Source of the DNA: Mycobacterium gordonae
GTDB lineage: Bacteria; Actinomycetota; Actinomycetes; Mycobacteriales; Mycobacteriaceae
Assembly (NCBI RefSeq): GCF_002101675.1
Contig: NZ_LQOY01000116.1
Location: 1 to 64,000 of the forward strand
DNA: 64,000 nucleotides
Reading direction: 5' to 3'
The position numbers were made by a program, and so were the translations under genes. Position 1 is the stretch's first letter. Each line of letters opens with the position of its first letter. This document shows, piece by piece, positions 32,680 to 41,968 of this stretch. Under the pieces are notes generated by a model. The model was given only the letters and a program-made list of their open reading frames with translations, did not search any database and was not told the DNA's origin.

Positions 32680-34085
32680 CGTCCGGCACCGTCATGCCTA
32701 TCGTCCGCGTCGCCATTCTCGCGGACAGCCGGCTGACGGAGATGGCATTGCCCACCGAGTTGCCGCTGCGCGAGATTCTGCCCGCCGTGCAGCGTCTGGT
32801 GGTCCCGGCGGCCGGCAACGGTGACGATGCGCAAGGTGCCCCCTACCTGAGCCTGGCGCCCATCGGTGGAGCGCCGTTCAGCCTGGACGCCAGCCTGGAC
32901 ACCGTCGGCGTGGTCGACGGGGATCTACTCGCCCTGCAGCCGGTGCCGACCGGTCCCGCCGCGCCGGGCATTGTCGAGGACATCGCCGACGCGGCCATGA
33001 TCTTCTCCGCCTCGCGGCGGAACCCTTGGGGCGCCAAGCATATTCAGCGCGGGGCGGTGGCCGCGGTGATCGCCGTGACGTTGCTGGCCACCGGCCTGTC
33101 GGCCGCCCATCGGGTTGCCACCGGAGCCCTGATCGGCCTGGTGGCCGTCAGTGCGATCGCGGTCGTCATCGCGATCACCGGGTTGCTGAGCACCGCGCGG
33201 TCGCCACGCACCGGGGTCGCGCTGTCGATCACCGCGCTGGTCCCGATCGCCACAGCGCTGGCGCTGGCGGTGCCGGGCAGGTTCGGCGCCGCTCAGGTGC
33301 TGCTGGCCGCGGCCGGGGTCGCCGCGTGGTCGCTGATCGCCGTGATCGTGCCGAGCACCGAACGTGAGCGCGCGGTCGGCTTTTTCACCGCCTCGGCGGT
33401 GGTCGGACTGACGGTCGCGCTGGCGGCGGGGGCCGAATTGCTCTGGCGCTTACCGATATTGACCCTCGGCTGCGGACTGATCGTGGCGGCGCTGTTGATT
33501 ACCATTCAGGCGGCTCAGCTTTCGGCGCTCTGGGCGCGGTTCCCGCTGCCGGTGATCCCGGCGCCCGGGGATCCCACCCCGTCCGCACCCTCGTTGCGGG
33601 TCCTCGAGGACCTGCCACGCCGGGTGCGGATCAGCGACGCCCACCAGAACGGGTTCATCGCCGCCGCGGTCCTGCTCAGCGTGGTGGGCTCGGTGGCGAT
33701 CGCGCTGCGGCCCGAGACGCTGAGCGTCGCGGGCTGGTACGTGGTCGTCGCCGCCTCGCTGGCGGCCACGCTGCGGGCTCGGGTCTGGGATTCGGCTGCC
33801 TGCAAGGCGTGGCTGCTGGCCCAGCCGTTCCTGGTGGCCGGTGTGCTGTTGGTGTACTACGCCGCGACCGGGCGGTTCCTCGGTGCCTTCGTGGCGGTGG
33901 CGGTGCTGGCACTGCTCGTGCTGGCCTGGATCGTGGTTGCGCTGAATCCGTCGATTGCGTCGCCGGATAGCTACTCGCTGCCCCTGCGTCGGTTGCTGGG
34001 CTTCCTCGCGGCCGGCCTGGACGCCTCGCTGATCCCGGTGATGGCATTCCTGGTGGGCCTGTTCGCCTGGGTGCTCAATCGATGA
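32676..34085 (+). CDS. eccD3: ESX-3 integral membrane channel component EccD3
   Basis: 469-residue EccD. An N-terminal ubiquitin-like domain (about residues 1-95: MPIVRVAILADSRLTEMALP, LDTVGVVDGDLLALQP) is followed by eleven hydrophobic helices starting at about residue 125 and running to the C-terminus (FLVGLFAWVLNR). EccD dimers form most of the membrane vestibule of the ESX core. Start ATG 32676 (MTSGTVMPIV) overlaps the stop of a 13-codon frame; a TTG at 32664 is also in frame, and the seventh codon of the chosen frame is another ATG. The stop overlaps mycP3 by 4 bp. M. tuberculosis EccD3 has about 472 residues (recalled). Confidence 0.95.
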   Translation: MTSGTVMPIVRVAILADSRLTEMALPTELPLREILPAVQRLVVPAAGNGDDAQGAPYLSLAPIGGAPFSLDASLDTVGVVDGDLLALQPVPTGPAAPGIVEDIADAAMIFSASRRNPWGAKHIQRGAVAAVIAVTLLATGLSAAHRVATGALIGLVAVSAIAVVIAITGLLSTARSPRTGVALSITALVPIATALALAVPGRFGAAQVLLAAAGVAAWSLIAVIVPSTERERAVGFFTASAVVGLTVALAAGAELLWRLPILTLGCGLIVAALLITIQAAQLSALWARFPLPVIPAPGDPTPSAPSLRVLEDLPRRVRISDAHQNGFIAAAVLLSVVGSVAIALRPETLSVAGWYVVVAASLAATLRARVWDSAACKAWLLAQPFLVAGVLLVYYAATGRFLGAFVAVAVLALLVLAWIVVALNPSIASPDSYSLPLRRLLGFLAAGLDASLIPVMAFLVGLFAWVLNR

Positions 34086-35494
34086 GACGTGCCGCTGGAT
34101 TGGGTTGCTGCACGGCGCTTCTGGCGCTGATGCAGGCCCCGGTGATCGCGACGGCGCCGCCGGCGCTGGCGATCAGCCCCCCGGTGGTGGACGCTGCGGC
34201 GCCACCGCCGAGCGGCACGCCAGGGCCCGTACAGGCGATGGAGCAGCGCGGCCCGTGCAGCGTCTCCGGCGTCCTACCGGGTAGCGATCCCGGGGCTCCG
34301 ACACCCAGCCAGTCCCTGCTGAATCTTCCGGCGGCATGGCAGTTCTCCCGCGGCGAAGGCCAGTTGGTGGCCATCATCGACACCGGCGTGCGGCCGGGCC
34401 CGCGACTGAACAACGTCGATGCCGGCGGTGACTTCGTGGAGTCCACCGACGGACTGACCGACTGCGACGGGCACGGCACGCTGGTCGCCGGGATCGTCGC
34501 CGGCCAGCCCGGAGACGACGGCTTCTCCGGCGTGGCGCCCGCCGCACGGCTGCTGTCGCTGCGGGTGACGTCGGCCAAGTACTCGCCGCGCACTCCTGGC
34601 GGTGACCCGACGCTCGCGCGGGCGGCCGTCGACATCGAGGCGCTGGCCCGGGCCGTCGTGCACGCGGCCGATCGCGGCGCCCGGGTGATCAACATCTCCG
34701 CGATCACCTGCCTGCCCGCCGACCGCACCGTGGATCAGGCCGCGCTGGGAGCGGCGATCAGGTATGCGGCGGTGGAGAAGGACGTGGTGATCGTGGCCGC
34801 CGCGGGCAACAGCGGCCCGACCGGATCGGTCGCCGGGGGCACGTCGTGTGAGTCCAACCCGCTCACCGACCTGAGCCGCCCCAGCGACCCGCGCAACTGG
34901 GCCGGCGTCAAGTCGGTGTCGGTGCCGTCTTGGTGGCAGCCGTACGTGCTGTCCGCGGCGTCGGTCTCCTCCGACGGGCGGCCGTCGAAATTCACCATGG
35001 CCGGTCCGTGGGTGGGCATAGCGGCGCCCGGGGAGAACATCGCCTCGGTGAGCAACGGCGACGGCGGCGGCCTGGCCAACGGTCTGCCCGACGACCACCA
35101 GCAGCTGATACCGCTCAGCGGCACCAGTTACGCGGCCGGCTACGTCTCCGGCGTGGCGGCGCTGGTCCGCTCGAAGTACCCCGAGTTGCCGGCCGCCGAG
35201 GTGGTGCGCCGCCTCACCGCGACGGCGCAGAACGGTCCGCGGGACCCGTCCAACGTGGTCGGGGCCGGCATCCTCGATGCCGTCGCGGCACTGACCTGGC
35301 AGCTGCCCTCGGCCGCCGGTCAGACACCGGCACCGGCCTCGGTGAAGCCGGTGGCCGTTCCGCCGCGAGCGGCACCAGAGAGCACCACACCGCGCAACGT
35401 CGCACTGGCCGGAGCCGGTGTGCTGACCTTGCTCGTCATCATCACCGCAGCGACGGTGGCGGTAATTCGCCGCCGGAAGGAGCCCACCCCGTGA
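34082..35494 (+). CDS. mycP3: ESX-3 mycosin protease MycP3
   Basis: 470-residue subtilisin-family (S8) serine protease. An N-terminal signal peptide (RRAAGLGCCTALLALMQAPV...) targets it to the periplasm. The catalytic triad is visible: Asp100 in IIDTGV, His131 in DGHGTLVAGIVAG and Ser349 in SGTSYAAGYVSG. The oxyanion Asn is in AAAGNSGPTG. A C-terminal helix (about 433-458, NVALAGAGVLTLLVIITAATVAVI) followed by RRRKE anchors it. Mycosins cap and stabilise the ESX complex and may trim substrates. The ATG overlaps eccD3 by 4 bp and its stop overlaps the eccE3 GTG by 4 bp. Confidence 0.97.
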   Translation: MRRAAGLGCCTALLALMQAPVIATAPPALAISPPVVDAAAPPPSGTPGPVQAMEQRGPCSVSGVLPGSDPGAPTPSQSLLNLPAAWQFSRGEGQLVAIIDTGVRPGPRLNNVDAGGDFVESTDGLTDCDGHGTLVAGIVAGQPGDDGFSGVAPAARLLSLRVTSAKYSPRTPGGDPTLARAAVDIEALARAVVHAADRGARVINISAITCLPADRTVDQAALGAAIRYAAVEKDVVIVAAAGNSGPTGSVAGGTSCESNPLTDLSRPSDPRNWAGVKSVSVPSWWQPYVLSAASVSSDGRPSKFTMAGPWVGIAAPGENIASVSNGDGGGLANGLPDDHQQLIPLSGTSYAAGYVSGVAALVRSKYPELPAAEVVRRLTATAQNGPRDPSNVVGAGILDAVAALTWQLPSAAGQTPAPASVKPVAVPPRAAPESTTPRNVALAGAGVLTLLVIITAATVAVIRRRKEPTP

Positions 35495-36477
35495 GTCACG
35501 CGATTCCCACACCCGGGGCCGCCAGGATCACTCTGGCACTACTGGCCGTGGTGCCGGCCGCGATGGCCTACCCTTGGCAGTCCACCCGTGATTACTGGTT
35601 GCTCGGCATCGCCGCCGTGGCGGTGATCCTGCTGTTCGGGTGGTGGCGCGGTCTGCACTTCACCACGATCCTGCGCCGGCGACTGGCGATCATCCGCCGC
35701 GGCGGAAGGCCGTTGCCCGAGCCGGAGGTGAACACCCGCACCACCGCGCTGCTGCGGCTGGGGTCCACCCCGTCGGACACTGACACGTTGCCGTTGCCAC
35801 TGATCGCCGGGTACTCCAACCGCTACGGCGTCCGCGCCGACAGCATCCGAATCACCAGTCGCCACAACGCGTCCGGTGCCACCGAAACGTGGATCGGGCT
35901 GACGTTCTCGGCCGTCGACAACCTGGCCGCGTTGCAGGCACGCTCGGCGCGGATCCCGCTGCACGAGACCGCCGAGGTCGCCGCCCGACGGCTCGCCGAT
36001 CACCTGCGGGAGCTCGGCTTCGACGCCAACACCGTTGCCGCCGAGGATGTTCCGGAGGTGCTGGCGTTCGAGTCCGACAAGACCGCGCGGGAAACGTGGC
36101 GCGCGGTGCAGCAGGGCGGCTCCGATTACGTTGCCGCATACCGCATCGCGCCGGGATCGGGGTTGCCGGAAACGCTCGCCGCGGTGCGGGCTTTGCAGGC
36201 GCGGGAGGTCTGGACGGCGCTCGAGATCGCGGACTCCGGAGCGCACCGCACGGTTGCGGCAGCGTGCGCGCTGCGCACCGATGCCGCGCCGAATGGCGCC
36301 GCGCCGGTAGCCGGCCTGACCTTGGAGCGGGGCAACCAGCGGCCGGCGCTGCAGGCGCTGGACCCGCTGTCCACCCGCCGGCTCGACGGGCACACCCAAG
36401 CGCCCGCCGACCTGCTGGAGCGGTTGGACTGGCCTGCCACCACCCAAGGCCCCGTCGAAGCTCTCAGTCGTACATGA
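35491..36477 (+). CDS. eccE3: ESX-3 membrane component EccE3
   Basis: 328-residue EccE. Two hydrophobic helices near the N-terminus (about residues 11-27 and 33-51: ITLALLAVVPAAMAYP and LLGIAAVAVILLFGWW) are followed by a periplasmic/peripheral domain with the LPLPLIAGYSNRYGVRADSIRIT stretch. The start is GTG 35491 (VSHAIPTPGAAR), overlapping the mycP3 stop; the open frame to the left is a mycP3 shadow. It is the last gene of the ESX-3 operon. Its final 14 bases overlap the end of the convergent hydrolase gene, so no terminator space exists between them. Confidence 0.95.
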   Translation: MSHAIPTPGAARITLALLAVVPAAMAYPWQSTRDYWLLGIAAVAVILLFGWWRGLHFTTILRRRLAIIRRGGRPLPEPEVNTRTTALLRLGSTPSDTDTLPLPLIAGYSNRYGVRADSIRITSRHNASGATETWIGLTFSAVDNLAALQARSARIPLHETAEVAARRLADHLRELGFDANTVAAEDVPEVLAFESDKTARETWRAVQQGGSDYVAAYRIAPGSGLPETLAAVRALQAREVWTALEIADSGAHRTVAAACALRTDAAPNGAAPVAGLTLERGNQRPALQALDPLSTRRLDGHTQAPADLLERLDWPATTQGPVEALSRT

Positions 36478-37678
36478 ACTGACGCAGGAACGGAGTCATC
36501 CGGCGTAGGTAGTCCAGCTGGCTCACGTGCAGCACGTGGCTACCGGGGAACCAGTGCAGTGCACACCGGTCCCAGTGCTTCCACAGCGCCACGGCGTGCT
36601 CCGGTGGGGCCATCCGGTCGCCCAGTCCGGTGATGATCATCCGGCGGTCCTTGGACAGCAGCGGCCGGTAATTCAGTGGGCCGTGGTAAGCCAGTCCGGC
36701 CTGTAGCTCTTCGTCGTCGATGCTGGTCAGCCAACGGCCGAACTTGATGAAGGTGCTCGCCGGGAACCATTCGTCGAACAGGTCGCCCGGTGTGATGACC
36801 GGACAGTTGGGGATGACCGCCTCCAGCCGGTCGTCGACCGAGGCGATCAGCGCCGAGGTGTAACCGCCCAGCGAAAGCCCGGTCAGCGCAATCCGATCCA
36901 CACCGGTGCTGTGCAGATAGTCCACCACGGACCGGAAGTCGTGCACAGCCTGGGCCATCGCCTCGGCGAAACCGCTCAACCCGCTGGCGAAGTATCCGAA
37001 GCCGCTGAACGGCGAATGCTTTTCGGCTCGTTTGCCATGAAACGGCAACGTGTACAACAGAACGTCGTAGCCCGAGCGGAAATACCACGGCAGGGAGAAG
37101 AACAGGCCGTTCAACAAGTACGAGGACCCCATGAAGCCATGGATCACGCACAATGTGGGCCGCGGCCCGTCGTCATGGCGCCAATGCTGGGCCCGCACCA
37201 CATTGTTGGCGGACAGCGCACTCCAGCGCTTGCGCATGGCCGGGTTTATCGCCCGGAAGCTGCTGGGGAAAGCGATGTTGTCGATGGTGGCCAGGGCAAC
37301 TCGCTGCGCGAGCGGACTGGCGTGGCGGGTCACGTTTCTCGGCGGTTCCAACGGAGCCGGGAAGGACAGGCGCGGATCACGCTGGGCGCCGAGTTCGGCA
37401 TAGAATTTCAGCTTGTCGCGTTCACTGCCCGAATCGCCGCGGCGCAGATTGCCAGCGACGACCACCGGTGCCACCGTGGTGGCCAGCAGGGCCGAGGCCG
37501 TAGTCCGCAGCGCGACATCGCTGATCGCCGAGGCTTCCACCACCAGTCGCTGCCGGGGCGACAGGGTGGAGCGGGCGGGCAGTCCCTCGACGCCGACATC
37601 GCCGCCGGGTACGTCGGGAATGGGTAACGGGGGACTGATCGGATCAGTGTCACCAACCAGGTCCGAAATCTCAGACAT
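36464..37678 (-). CDS. Alpha/beta hydrolase (Rv0293c-like)
   Basis: 404-residue alpha/beta hydrolase. The nucleophile elbow is ALTGLSLGGYTSAL (Ser about residue 268), preceded by the oxyanion region CVIHGFMGSSYLL and followed by Asp in ITGLGDRMAPPEHA and His in GSHVLHVSQ. The N-terminal 100 residues are an extra, partly hydrophobic segment (ALRTTASALLATTVAPVVVAG). Probably an esterase or lipase of unknown substrate. ATG 37678 (MSEISDLVGD) is chosen; one codon upstream is a TTG. It is convergent with eccE3, overlapping it by 14 bp, and divergent from tam. Confidence 0.88.
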   Translation of the reverse strand: MSEISDLVGDTDPISPPLPIPDVPGGDVGVEGLPARSTLSPRQRLVVEASAISDVALRTTASALLATTVAPVVVAGNLRRGDSGSERDKLKFYAELGAQRDPRLSFPAPLEPPRNVTRHASPLAQRVALATIDNIAFPSSFRAINPAMRKRWSALSANNVVRAQHWRHDDGPRPTLCVIHGFMGSSYLLNGLFFSLPWYFRSGYDVLLYTLPFHGKRAEKHSPFSGFGYFASGLSGFAEAMAQAVHDFRSVVDYLHSTGVDRIALTGLSLGGYTSALIASVDDRLEAVIPNCPVITPGDLFDEWFPASTFIKFGRWLTSIDDEELQAGLAYHGPLNYRPLLSKDRRMIITGLGDRMAPPEHAVALWKHWDRCALHWFPGSHVLHVSQLDYLRRMTPFLRQFMYD

Positions 37679-37842
37679 CAAGCCGATCGTAACTCGCTGA
37701 TTGTGCCGAATGCCGGACGTTTCGACCGGATCGTCAATATTTTCTACCCCCGTGGGCGCGCGTTCTGAGAGAGTCCGGTAATACGGTTTGTTGGTGACAC
37801 CCGACGGACCGGACCCGGCAGGTGTCGATCAGGAGGACCGAG

Positions 37843-38625
37843 ATGTGGGATCCCGACGTATACCTGGCCTTTGCGGACCATCGCAGCCGCCCGTTCTACG
37901 ACCTGTTGTCGCGGGTGGGTGCCGACCGGGCGCGCCGCGTGGTCGACCTCGGTTGCGGCCCGGGCCACCTGACGCGGTACCTGGCCAAGCGCTGGCCGCA
38001 GGCGGTGATCGAGGCCATCGACAGCTCACCGGAGATGGTGGCGGCGGCGCGCGAACGCGGAATCGACGCCGTGACCGGAGACCTCCGTCATTGGAAGCCC
38101 CAGCCGGACACCGACGTGGTGGTCAGCAACGCGGCATTGCATTGGGTGCCCGAGCATTCCGATCTGCTGCTCAAGTGGGTTGGCCAGCTGCCCAGCGGAT
38201 CATGGATCGCCGTTCAGATTCCCGGTAACTTCGACACCCCGTCGCACGCCGCCGTGCGCGCCCTGGCGCGTCGGGAGCCTTACGCAAAGATCATGCGCGA
38301 CATACCGTTTCGGGTGGGGGCGGTGGTGCATCCGCCGGCGCATTACGCGGATCTGCTGATGGACGCCGGCTGCCGCGTCGACGCCTGGGAGACCACCTAT
38401 CTGCATCAGCTGACCGGTGAGCACCCCGTGCTGCAATGGATCACCGGCACCGCGCTGGTGCCGGTGCGCGAGCGCCTCGACGACGACGGCTTCGACCAGT
38501 TCCGTCAGGAGTTGATCCCGCTGCTGGACGACGCCTACCCGCCGCGGGCCGACGGCACGACGATCTTCCCCTTCCGCCGGCTGTTCATCGTGGCGCAGGT
38601 CGACGGGCGCCGCTTATCCGGTTGA
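37843..38625 (+). CDS. tam: Trans-aconitate 2-methyltransferase Tam
   Basis: 260-residue SAM-dependent methyltransferase that esterifies trans-aconitate, a spontaneous aconitase by-product that inhibits the citric acid cycle. Motif I is VVDLGCGPGHLTRYLAKRWP at about residues 33-52, then AIDSSPEMV, and SNAALHWVPEH, a family-specific block. The start ATG 37843 (MWDPDVYLAFADHRSRPF) has an ideal AGGAGG at 37831-37836. Length is the same as other mycobacterial Tam proteins (about 261). Its end overlaps the convergent sulfatase by 12 bp. Confidence 0.95.
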   Translation: MWDPDVYLAFADHRSRPFYDLLSRVGADRARRVVDLGCGPGHLTRYLAKRWPQAVIEAIDSSPEMVAAARERGIDAVTGDLRHWKPQPDTDVVVSNAALHWVPEHSDLLLKWVGQLPSGSWIAVQIPGNFDTPSHAAVRALARREPYAKIMRDIPFRVGAVVHPPAHYADLLMDAGCRVDAWETTYLHQLTGEHPVLQWITGTALVPVRERLDDDGFDQFRQELIPLLDDAYPPRADGTTIFPFRRLFIVAQVDGRRLSG

Positions 38626-40020
38626 TCCGGGCTCGACCACTTCTTCGATACCCCGGTCCACCGCGATCGCCGAGCGACTGGTCGGCGTCGCGCGGTGGAT
38701 CCGCAGATACGTCTCGGTGTAGCGCACCGAGATACGGGTGCCGGCGAACTCCGACGGGATGACGTCGCCGGTGCGCTGACGCCAATCGTGCAGTCGCACC
38801 GCAAGATCGGCCGCGACGGCATCGGACTCCGCGGTGGCCGCCGGGATGGTCAGCAGATTGGTGGTCTCGGTGGGGTCTTTACGCAGATCGTAGAGTTCCC
38901 GCTGAGGCCGGGGCGCCTTGACGAAAGGCGCGACAGCCATTCCCGACGGGCTCTCCTCGATGTCCCAGGGCAGGTCCAGCAGCGGCCGGGGCACGTAATT
39001 CTCGATGTAGCTGTAGTCCTTGGTGCGGATGGCCCGGATGGGGTCGAACGAGTCGTGGTAGGTCTTCGTGGTGTAGACGTGGTCGCGCACCGGGGCGATC
39101 GCCTCCGGCGCGAACAGCGCATCGGCGTGCGAGACGCCCTCGATGTCGGCGGGCACTTCGATGCCCAGCAGACTCAGCAGCGTGGGCAACAGGTCGACGC
39201 CGCTGAACAGCTCGTCGTATACCCGCGGCGCCGCGCCCAGGCTGGTCGGCGGCCGGATCATCAGAGCGATGCCGGTTCCCGCGTCGTACAGCGTGGACTT
39301 CGCCCGCGGGAAGGCCGGGCCGTGGTCGGTGAAGAACACCACCCAGGTGCTGGCGTCCAGACCGGTCTGCGCCAGCGTGTCCAGTATCTCGCCCACCGCG
39401 GCGTCCGCGGTGGTGATGGACCCGTAGAAGTCGGCGAGGTCACCGCGCACCTCGGGTGTGTCGGGCAGGTAGTCAGGCAGCTCGACGGTCGAACTGTCGG
39501 CCGGTTCGTAACGGTCGTGGGGGTAGGGCCGGTGGGTCTCGAAGAACCCGGCCGTCAGCAGGAATGGCTGACCGGACAGGTTTTCCGTGCTGTCCTGCAG
39601 CCACTCTTTGACCCTCTCCACCACGTACTCGCAGTACGAATTCGACACGTCGAACTCGTCGAAACCGAGCCGCTTGGGATACGACGTCTCGTGCTGCATG
39701 CCGAAAAGGGCGGTATACCAGCCCGATTCCGACAGCAGTTGAGGCAGCGTGCGCACATCGGTGCGGTATTCCCAACCGTGGTGGGCCAATCCGAGCAGGC
39801 CGTTGCTCTGCGGGTAGCGCCCGGTGAACAGCGAGCCGCGCGAGGGCGAGCACAGCGGAGCGGTGGCATGAGCCCGGGTGAACAGGATGCTTTCGGCGGC
39901 GAGGCGGTCCAGCCGTGGGCTCGACACGTCCGGGTGGCCGTAGATACCGAGGTAACGCCCCAGGTCGTGCCAGTGCACCAGCACGACATTCTGCGCGGTT
40001 GCTCCCGAGTCACCGGCCAC
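38614..40020 (-). CDS. Sulfatase family protein (Rv0296c-like)
   Basis: 468-residue type I sulfatase. The C-S-P-S-R motif at residues 57-61 carries the Cys that is converted to formylglycine, and the following GSLFTGRYP fits the family signature. Metal and substrate residues are probably in HWHDLG (Asp) and FFTDHGPAFPRAK (Asp-His), with Lys in the latter. It would hydrolyse sulfate esters, or related phosphonates, of unknown identity; no signal peptide is visible, so it is probably cytosolic. The GTG start at 40020 has a distant ribosome site (AAAGGA), so it is not certain. bluB lies 6 bp upstream and is co-directional. The Stf0 sulfotransferase gene next to it in M. tuberculosis (recalled) is absent. 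Confidence 0.9.
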   Translation of the reverse strand: MAGDSGATAQNVVLVHWHDLGRYLGIYGHPDVSSPRLDRLAAESILFTRAHATAPLCSPSRGSLFTGRYPQSNGLLGLAHHGWEYRTDVRTLPQLLSESGWYTALFGMQHETSYPKRLGFDEFDVSNSYCEYVVERVKEWLQDSTENLSGQPFLLTAGFFETHRPYPHDRYEPADSSTVELPDYLPDTPEVRGDLADFYGSITTADAAVGEILDTLAQTGLDASTWVVFFTDHGPAFPRAKSTLYDAGTGIALMIRPPTSLGAAPRVYDELFSGVDLLPTLLSLLGIEVPADIEGVSHADALFAPEAIAPVRDHVYTTKTYHDSFDPIRAIRTKDYSYIENYVPRPLLDLPWDIEESPSGMAVAPFVKAPRPQRELYDLRKDPTETTNLLTIPAATAESDAVAADLAVRLHDWRQRTGDVIPSEFAGTRISVRYTETYLRIHRATPTSRSAIAVDRGIEEVVEPGSTG

Positions 40021-40026
40021 CGTCAG

Positions 40027-40695
40027 TCACACCATCCTTTCGTTTCCAGGAGTCTGCCATTGATTCTCCGAGACGAACTCCGGCAACGGCCGCGCCGAAG
40101 TCCAGCCGTCCAGTTCCAGCGCGGGCCGGTCCGGGAACTCCGGGACCGGCCCGACACACAGAATCGCCACCGGTTCGGCGCCGTCGGGCATCCCCAGCAA
40201 CTCCGCCAATCCCTGCGGATCGAACAGCGACACCCAGCCCACGCCCAGGCCCTCGCAGCGCGCCGCCAACCACAGGTTCTGGATCGCGCACGACACCGAC
40301 GCCAGATCCATCTGCGGCAGCGTGCGCCGACCGAAGATGTGCGCCTCCCGGTCGTCGCACAACGCCACGACCAACAACTCTGCGCACTCGAGAATGCCCT
40401 CGACTTTCAGCGCCAGGAATTCGGCCTCCCGCGGCCCCAGCGCCGCCCCCGTGAGCTCGCGTTCGGCGTCGACGAGGGCGTGAATGCGGTGTCGAAGGTC
40501 CTGGTCGGTGACGCGGATGAAGCGCCACGGCTGCATCAGTCCCACGCTGGGCGCGGCGTGCGCGGCCTGCAGCAGGCGAGCCAGGACCTCCTCGGGCACC
40601 TGCTCGCCCGGGGAGAAGCGGCGCATGTCCCGCCGCTCGGCGATCACGCGGTACACCGCGCGACGCTCGGCCGCGGTGTACGCGTACTCGGTCAT
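40027..40695 (-). CDS. bluB: 5,6-dimethylbenzimidazole synthase BluB
   Basis: 222-residue nitroreductase-fold enzyme that breaks down reduced FMN with oxygen to give the lower ligand of vitamin B12. FMN-binding residues lie in ERRDMRRFSPGEQVPEEVL at about 20-38 and in APSVGLMQPWRFIRV. The block LWLAARCEGLGVGWVSLFDPQGL near 147-165 contains the Ser that is important in characterised BluB. The C-terminal WQTPGNERMV is short. Start ATG 40695 (MTEYAYTAAERRAVYRVI). Its stop is 6 bp from the sulfatase start, so both may form one transcript, though no metabolic link is evident. Confidence 0.92.
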   Translation of the reverse strand: MTEYAYTAAERRAVYRVIAERRDMRRFSPGEQVPEEVLARLLQAAHAAPSVGLMQPWRFIRVTDQDLRHRIHALVDAERELTGAALGPREAEFLALKVEGILECAELLVVALCDDREAHIFGRRTLPQMDLASVSCAIQNLWLAARCEGLGVGWVSLFDPQGLAELLGMPDGAEPVAILCVGPVPEFPDRPALELDGWTSARPLPEFVSENQWQTPGNERMV

Positions 40696-40719
40696 CCGGT
40701 CATCGTAGAAACGCGGCCG

Positions 40720-41202
40720 TCACGGGCTGTAGGTGACGCCCACCGCCCGGAAAACGTACTCCGGCGGCACGTCGAACGACACTGATCGCCGCGGCAGGAG
40801 CGCCAGCACATCCTCGTCGATGGTGTCCTTGAAATGCAGCGAGAGATGGCCGTGGAACCGCTCGTCGACCGCTTCGGTGTCCAGGTCGACTTGCAATCCC
40901 GTCGCGGAAATCTCCGCGGTCGCGGCACCGCCGGTCGCCTCGTCCCAGCGCACGTCCACAACCCGACCGGCCAGCTTGGGCACCACCGACAGCGTCGCGA
41001 GCACCCGCTGCTCGGTGAGCGCCAGCGAACCCACATAGCTGGCGACGCTGCCCTGGGACCGCAGGCCGGGGATGGACCCGCTGAACCGTCTGGTGACGGC
41101 GACGAATTCGGCGAGATGGATCAAGCCTTCGGACTCCACCTGGGCATGCAGGTCCGCGGGCAGCTTACCGACGCCGAACAATCTCCGGAGAATCACGGGC
41201 AT
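40720..41202 (-). CDS. Conserved hypothetical protein (Rv0307c-like)
   Basis: 160-residue protein, the same length as the recalled Rv0307c. No known catalytic motif is seen. The first 30 residues (VILRRLFGVGKLPADLHAQVESEG) look helical, the remainder is rich in beta segments (TEQRVLATLSVVPKLAGRVVDVRWDE, HGHLSLHFKDTIDED). ATG 41202 is chosen; the open frame reaches 41670 but that part lies over the divergent PAP2 gene. It ends 24 bp upstream of bluB. Function unknown. Confidence 0.8.
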   Translation of the reverse strand: MPVILRRLFGVGKLPADLHAQVESEGLIHLAEFVAVTRRFSGSIPGLRSQGSVASYVGSLALTEQRVLATLSVVPKLAGRVVDVRWDEATGGAATAEISATGLQVDLDTEAVDERFHGHLSLHFKDTIDEDVLALLPRRSVSFDVPPEYVFRAVGVTYSP

Positions 41203-41259
41203 GACGCCAGTATGAGGTGGTTTGGCGTTCGGTGCATCGAGGCTGTATCGATGTAGCCG

Positions 41260-41925
41260 ATGAGCAGCCCCCGAATCGCGTCCCGACTTTCGTGGTCTGC
41301 CTGGCTGGTCGCGGCGGCGGTGGCGCTCTACGCCATGCTCTGGGTGGGGCACCGCGAGCAGTGGGGCTGGCTGCACGCCTTCGACTGGGCGCTGCTGAAC
41401 CCTGCGCACGACATCGGCATCAAGCACGCCGGGTGGGTTCGGCTGTGGGTGGTGGTGTCGTTCGTGCTGGGCCCGATTCCGCTGCGGCTGTTGACCCTGG
41501 CGGTGATGGTGTTCGCGCTGGCGCGCCGGCGGGTGCGGATGGGGCTGCTGCTGATGGCGTGCGGGCCGCTGAACGGGTTCGTCACGCTGGTGGCCAAGAA
41601 TCTGGCCGGTCGCCCGCGACCGAGTACCGCCCTGGTGTCTGCGACCGAGACGTCGTTTCCCTCCGGGCACGCACTCGAAGCGATGTGCAGTCTGCTTGCG
41701 CTGCTGGCTTTTTGGCTACCGATGATCACCAGTCGGCAGGCGCGGGCCGTCGCAATGGCGATGTCCGGGCTGGGCGTCTTCACGGTCGGCGTGGCCCGGG
41801 TGGCGCTCAATGTGCACCACCCCTCTGACGTGATTGCCGGCTGGGTGCTGGGCTACGTGTATTTCATGGTGTGCCTGTGGGTGTTTCGGCCCGGGTCACC
41901 GCCCCGTGACACAACCGGTTCTTAA
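41260..41925 (+). CDS. PAP2-family membrane phosphatase (Rv0308-like)
   Basis: 221-residue integral membrane lipid phosphatase. The three PAP2 signatures are present: K113-x6-R120-P (KNLAGRPRP), P-S-G-H at 134-137 and R180-x6-H187-x2-D190 (ARVALNVHHPSDV), with about five to six hydrophobic helices around them. It would dephosphorylate a lipid phosphate such as phosphatidate or a polyprenyl pyrophosphate on the outer face of the membrane. Start ATG 41260 (MSSPRIASRLSW). It is divergent from the Rv0307c-like gene (57 bp between starts). Confidence 0.92.
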   Translation: MSSPRIASRLSWSAWLVAAAVALYAMLWVGHREQWGWLHAFDWALLNPAHDIGIKHAGWVRLWVVVSFVLGPIPLRLLTLAVMVFALARRRVRMGLLLMACGPLNGFVTLVAKNLAGRPRPSTALVSATETSFPSGHALEAMCSLLALLAFWLPMITSRQARAVAMAMSGLGVFTVGVARVALNVHHPSDVIAGWVLGYVYFMVCLWVFRPGSPPRDTTGS

Positions 41926-41968
41926 GCTTTACTTGACCCTCAGTTGCGGCGGGTCTGACCATTGAACA

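Noticed and set aside
38695..40785. 696-codon plus-strand frame opposite the sulfatase and bluB
   Set aside because: Antisense shadow; no domain, while the minus-strand frames show clear sulfatase and BluB motifs.
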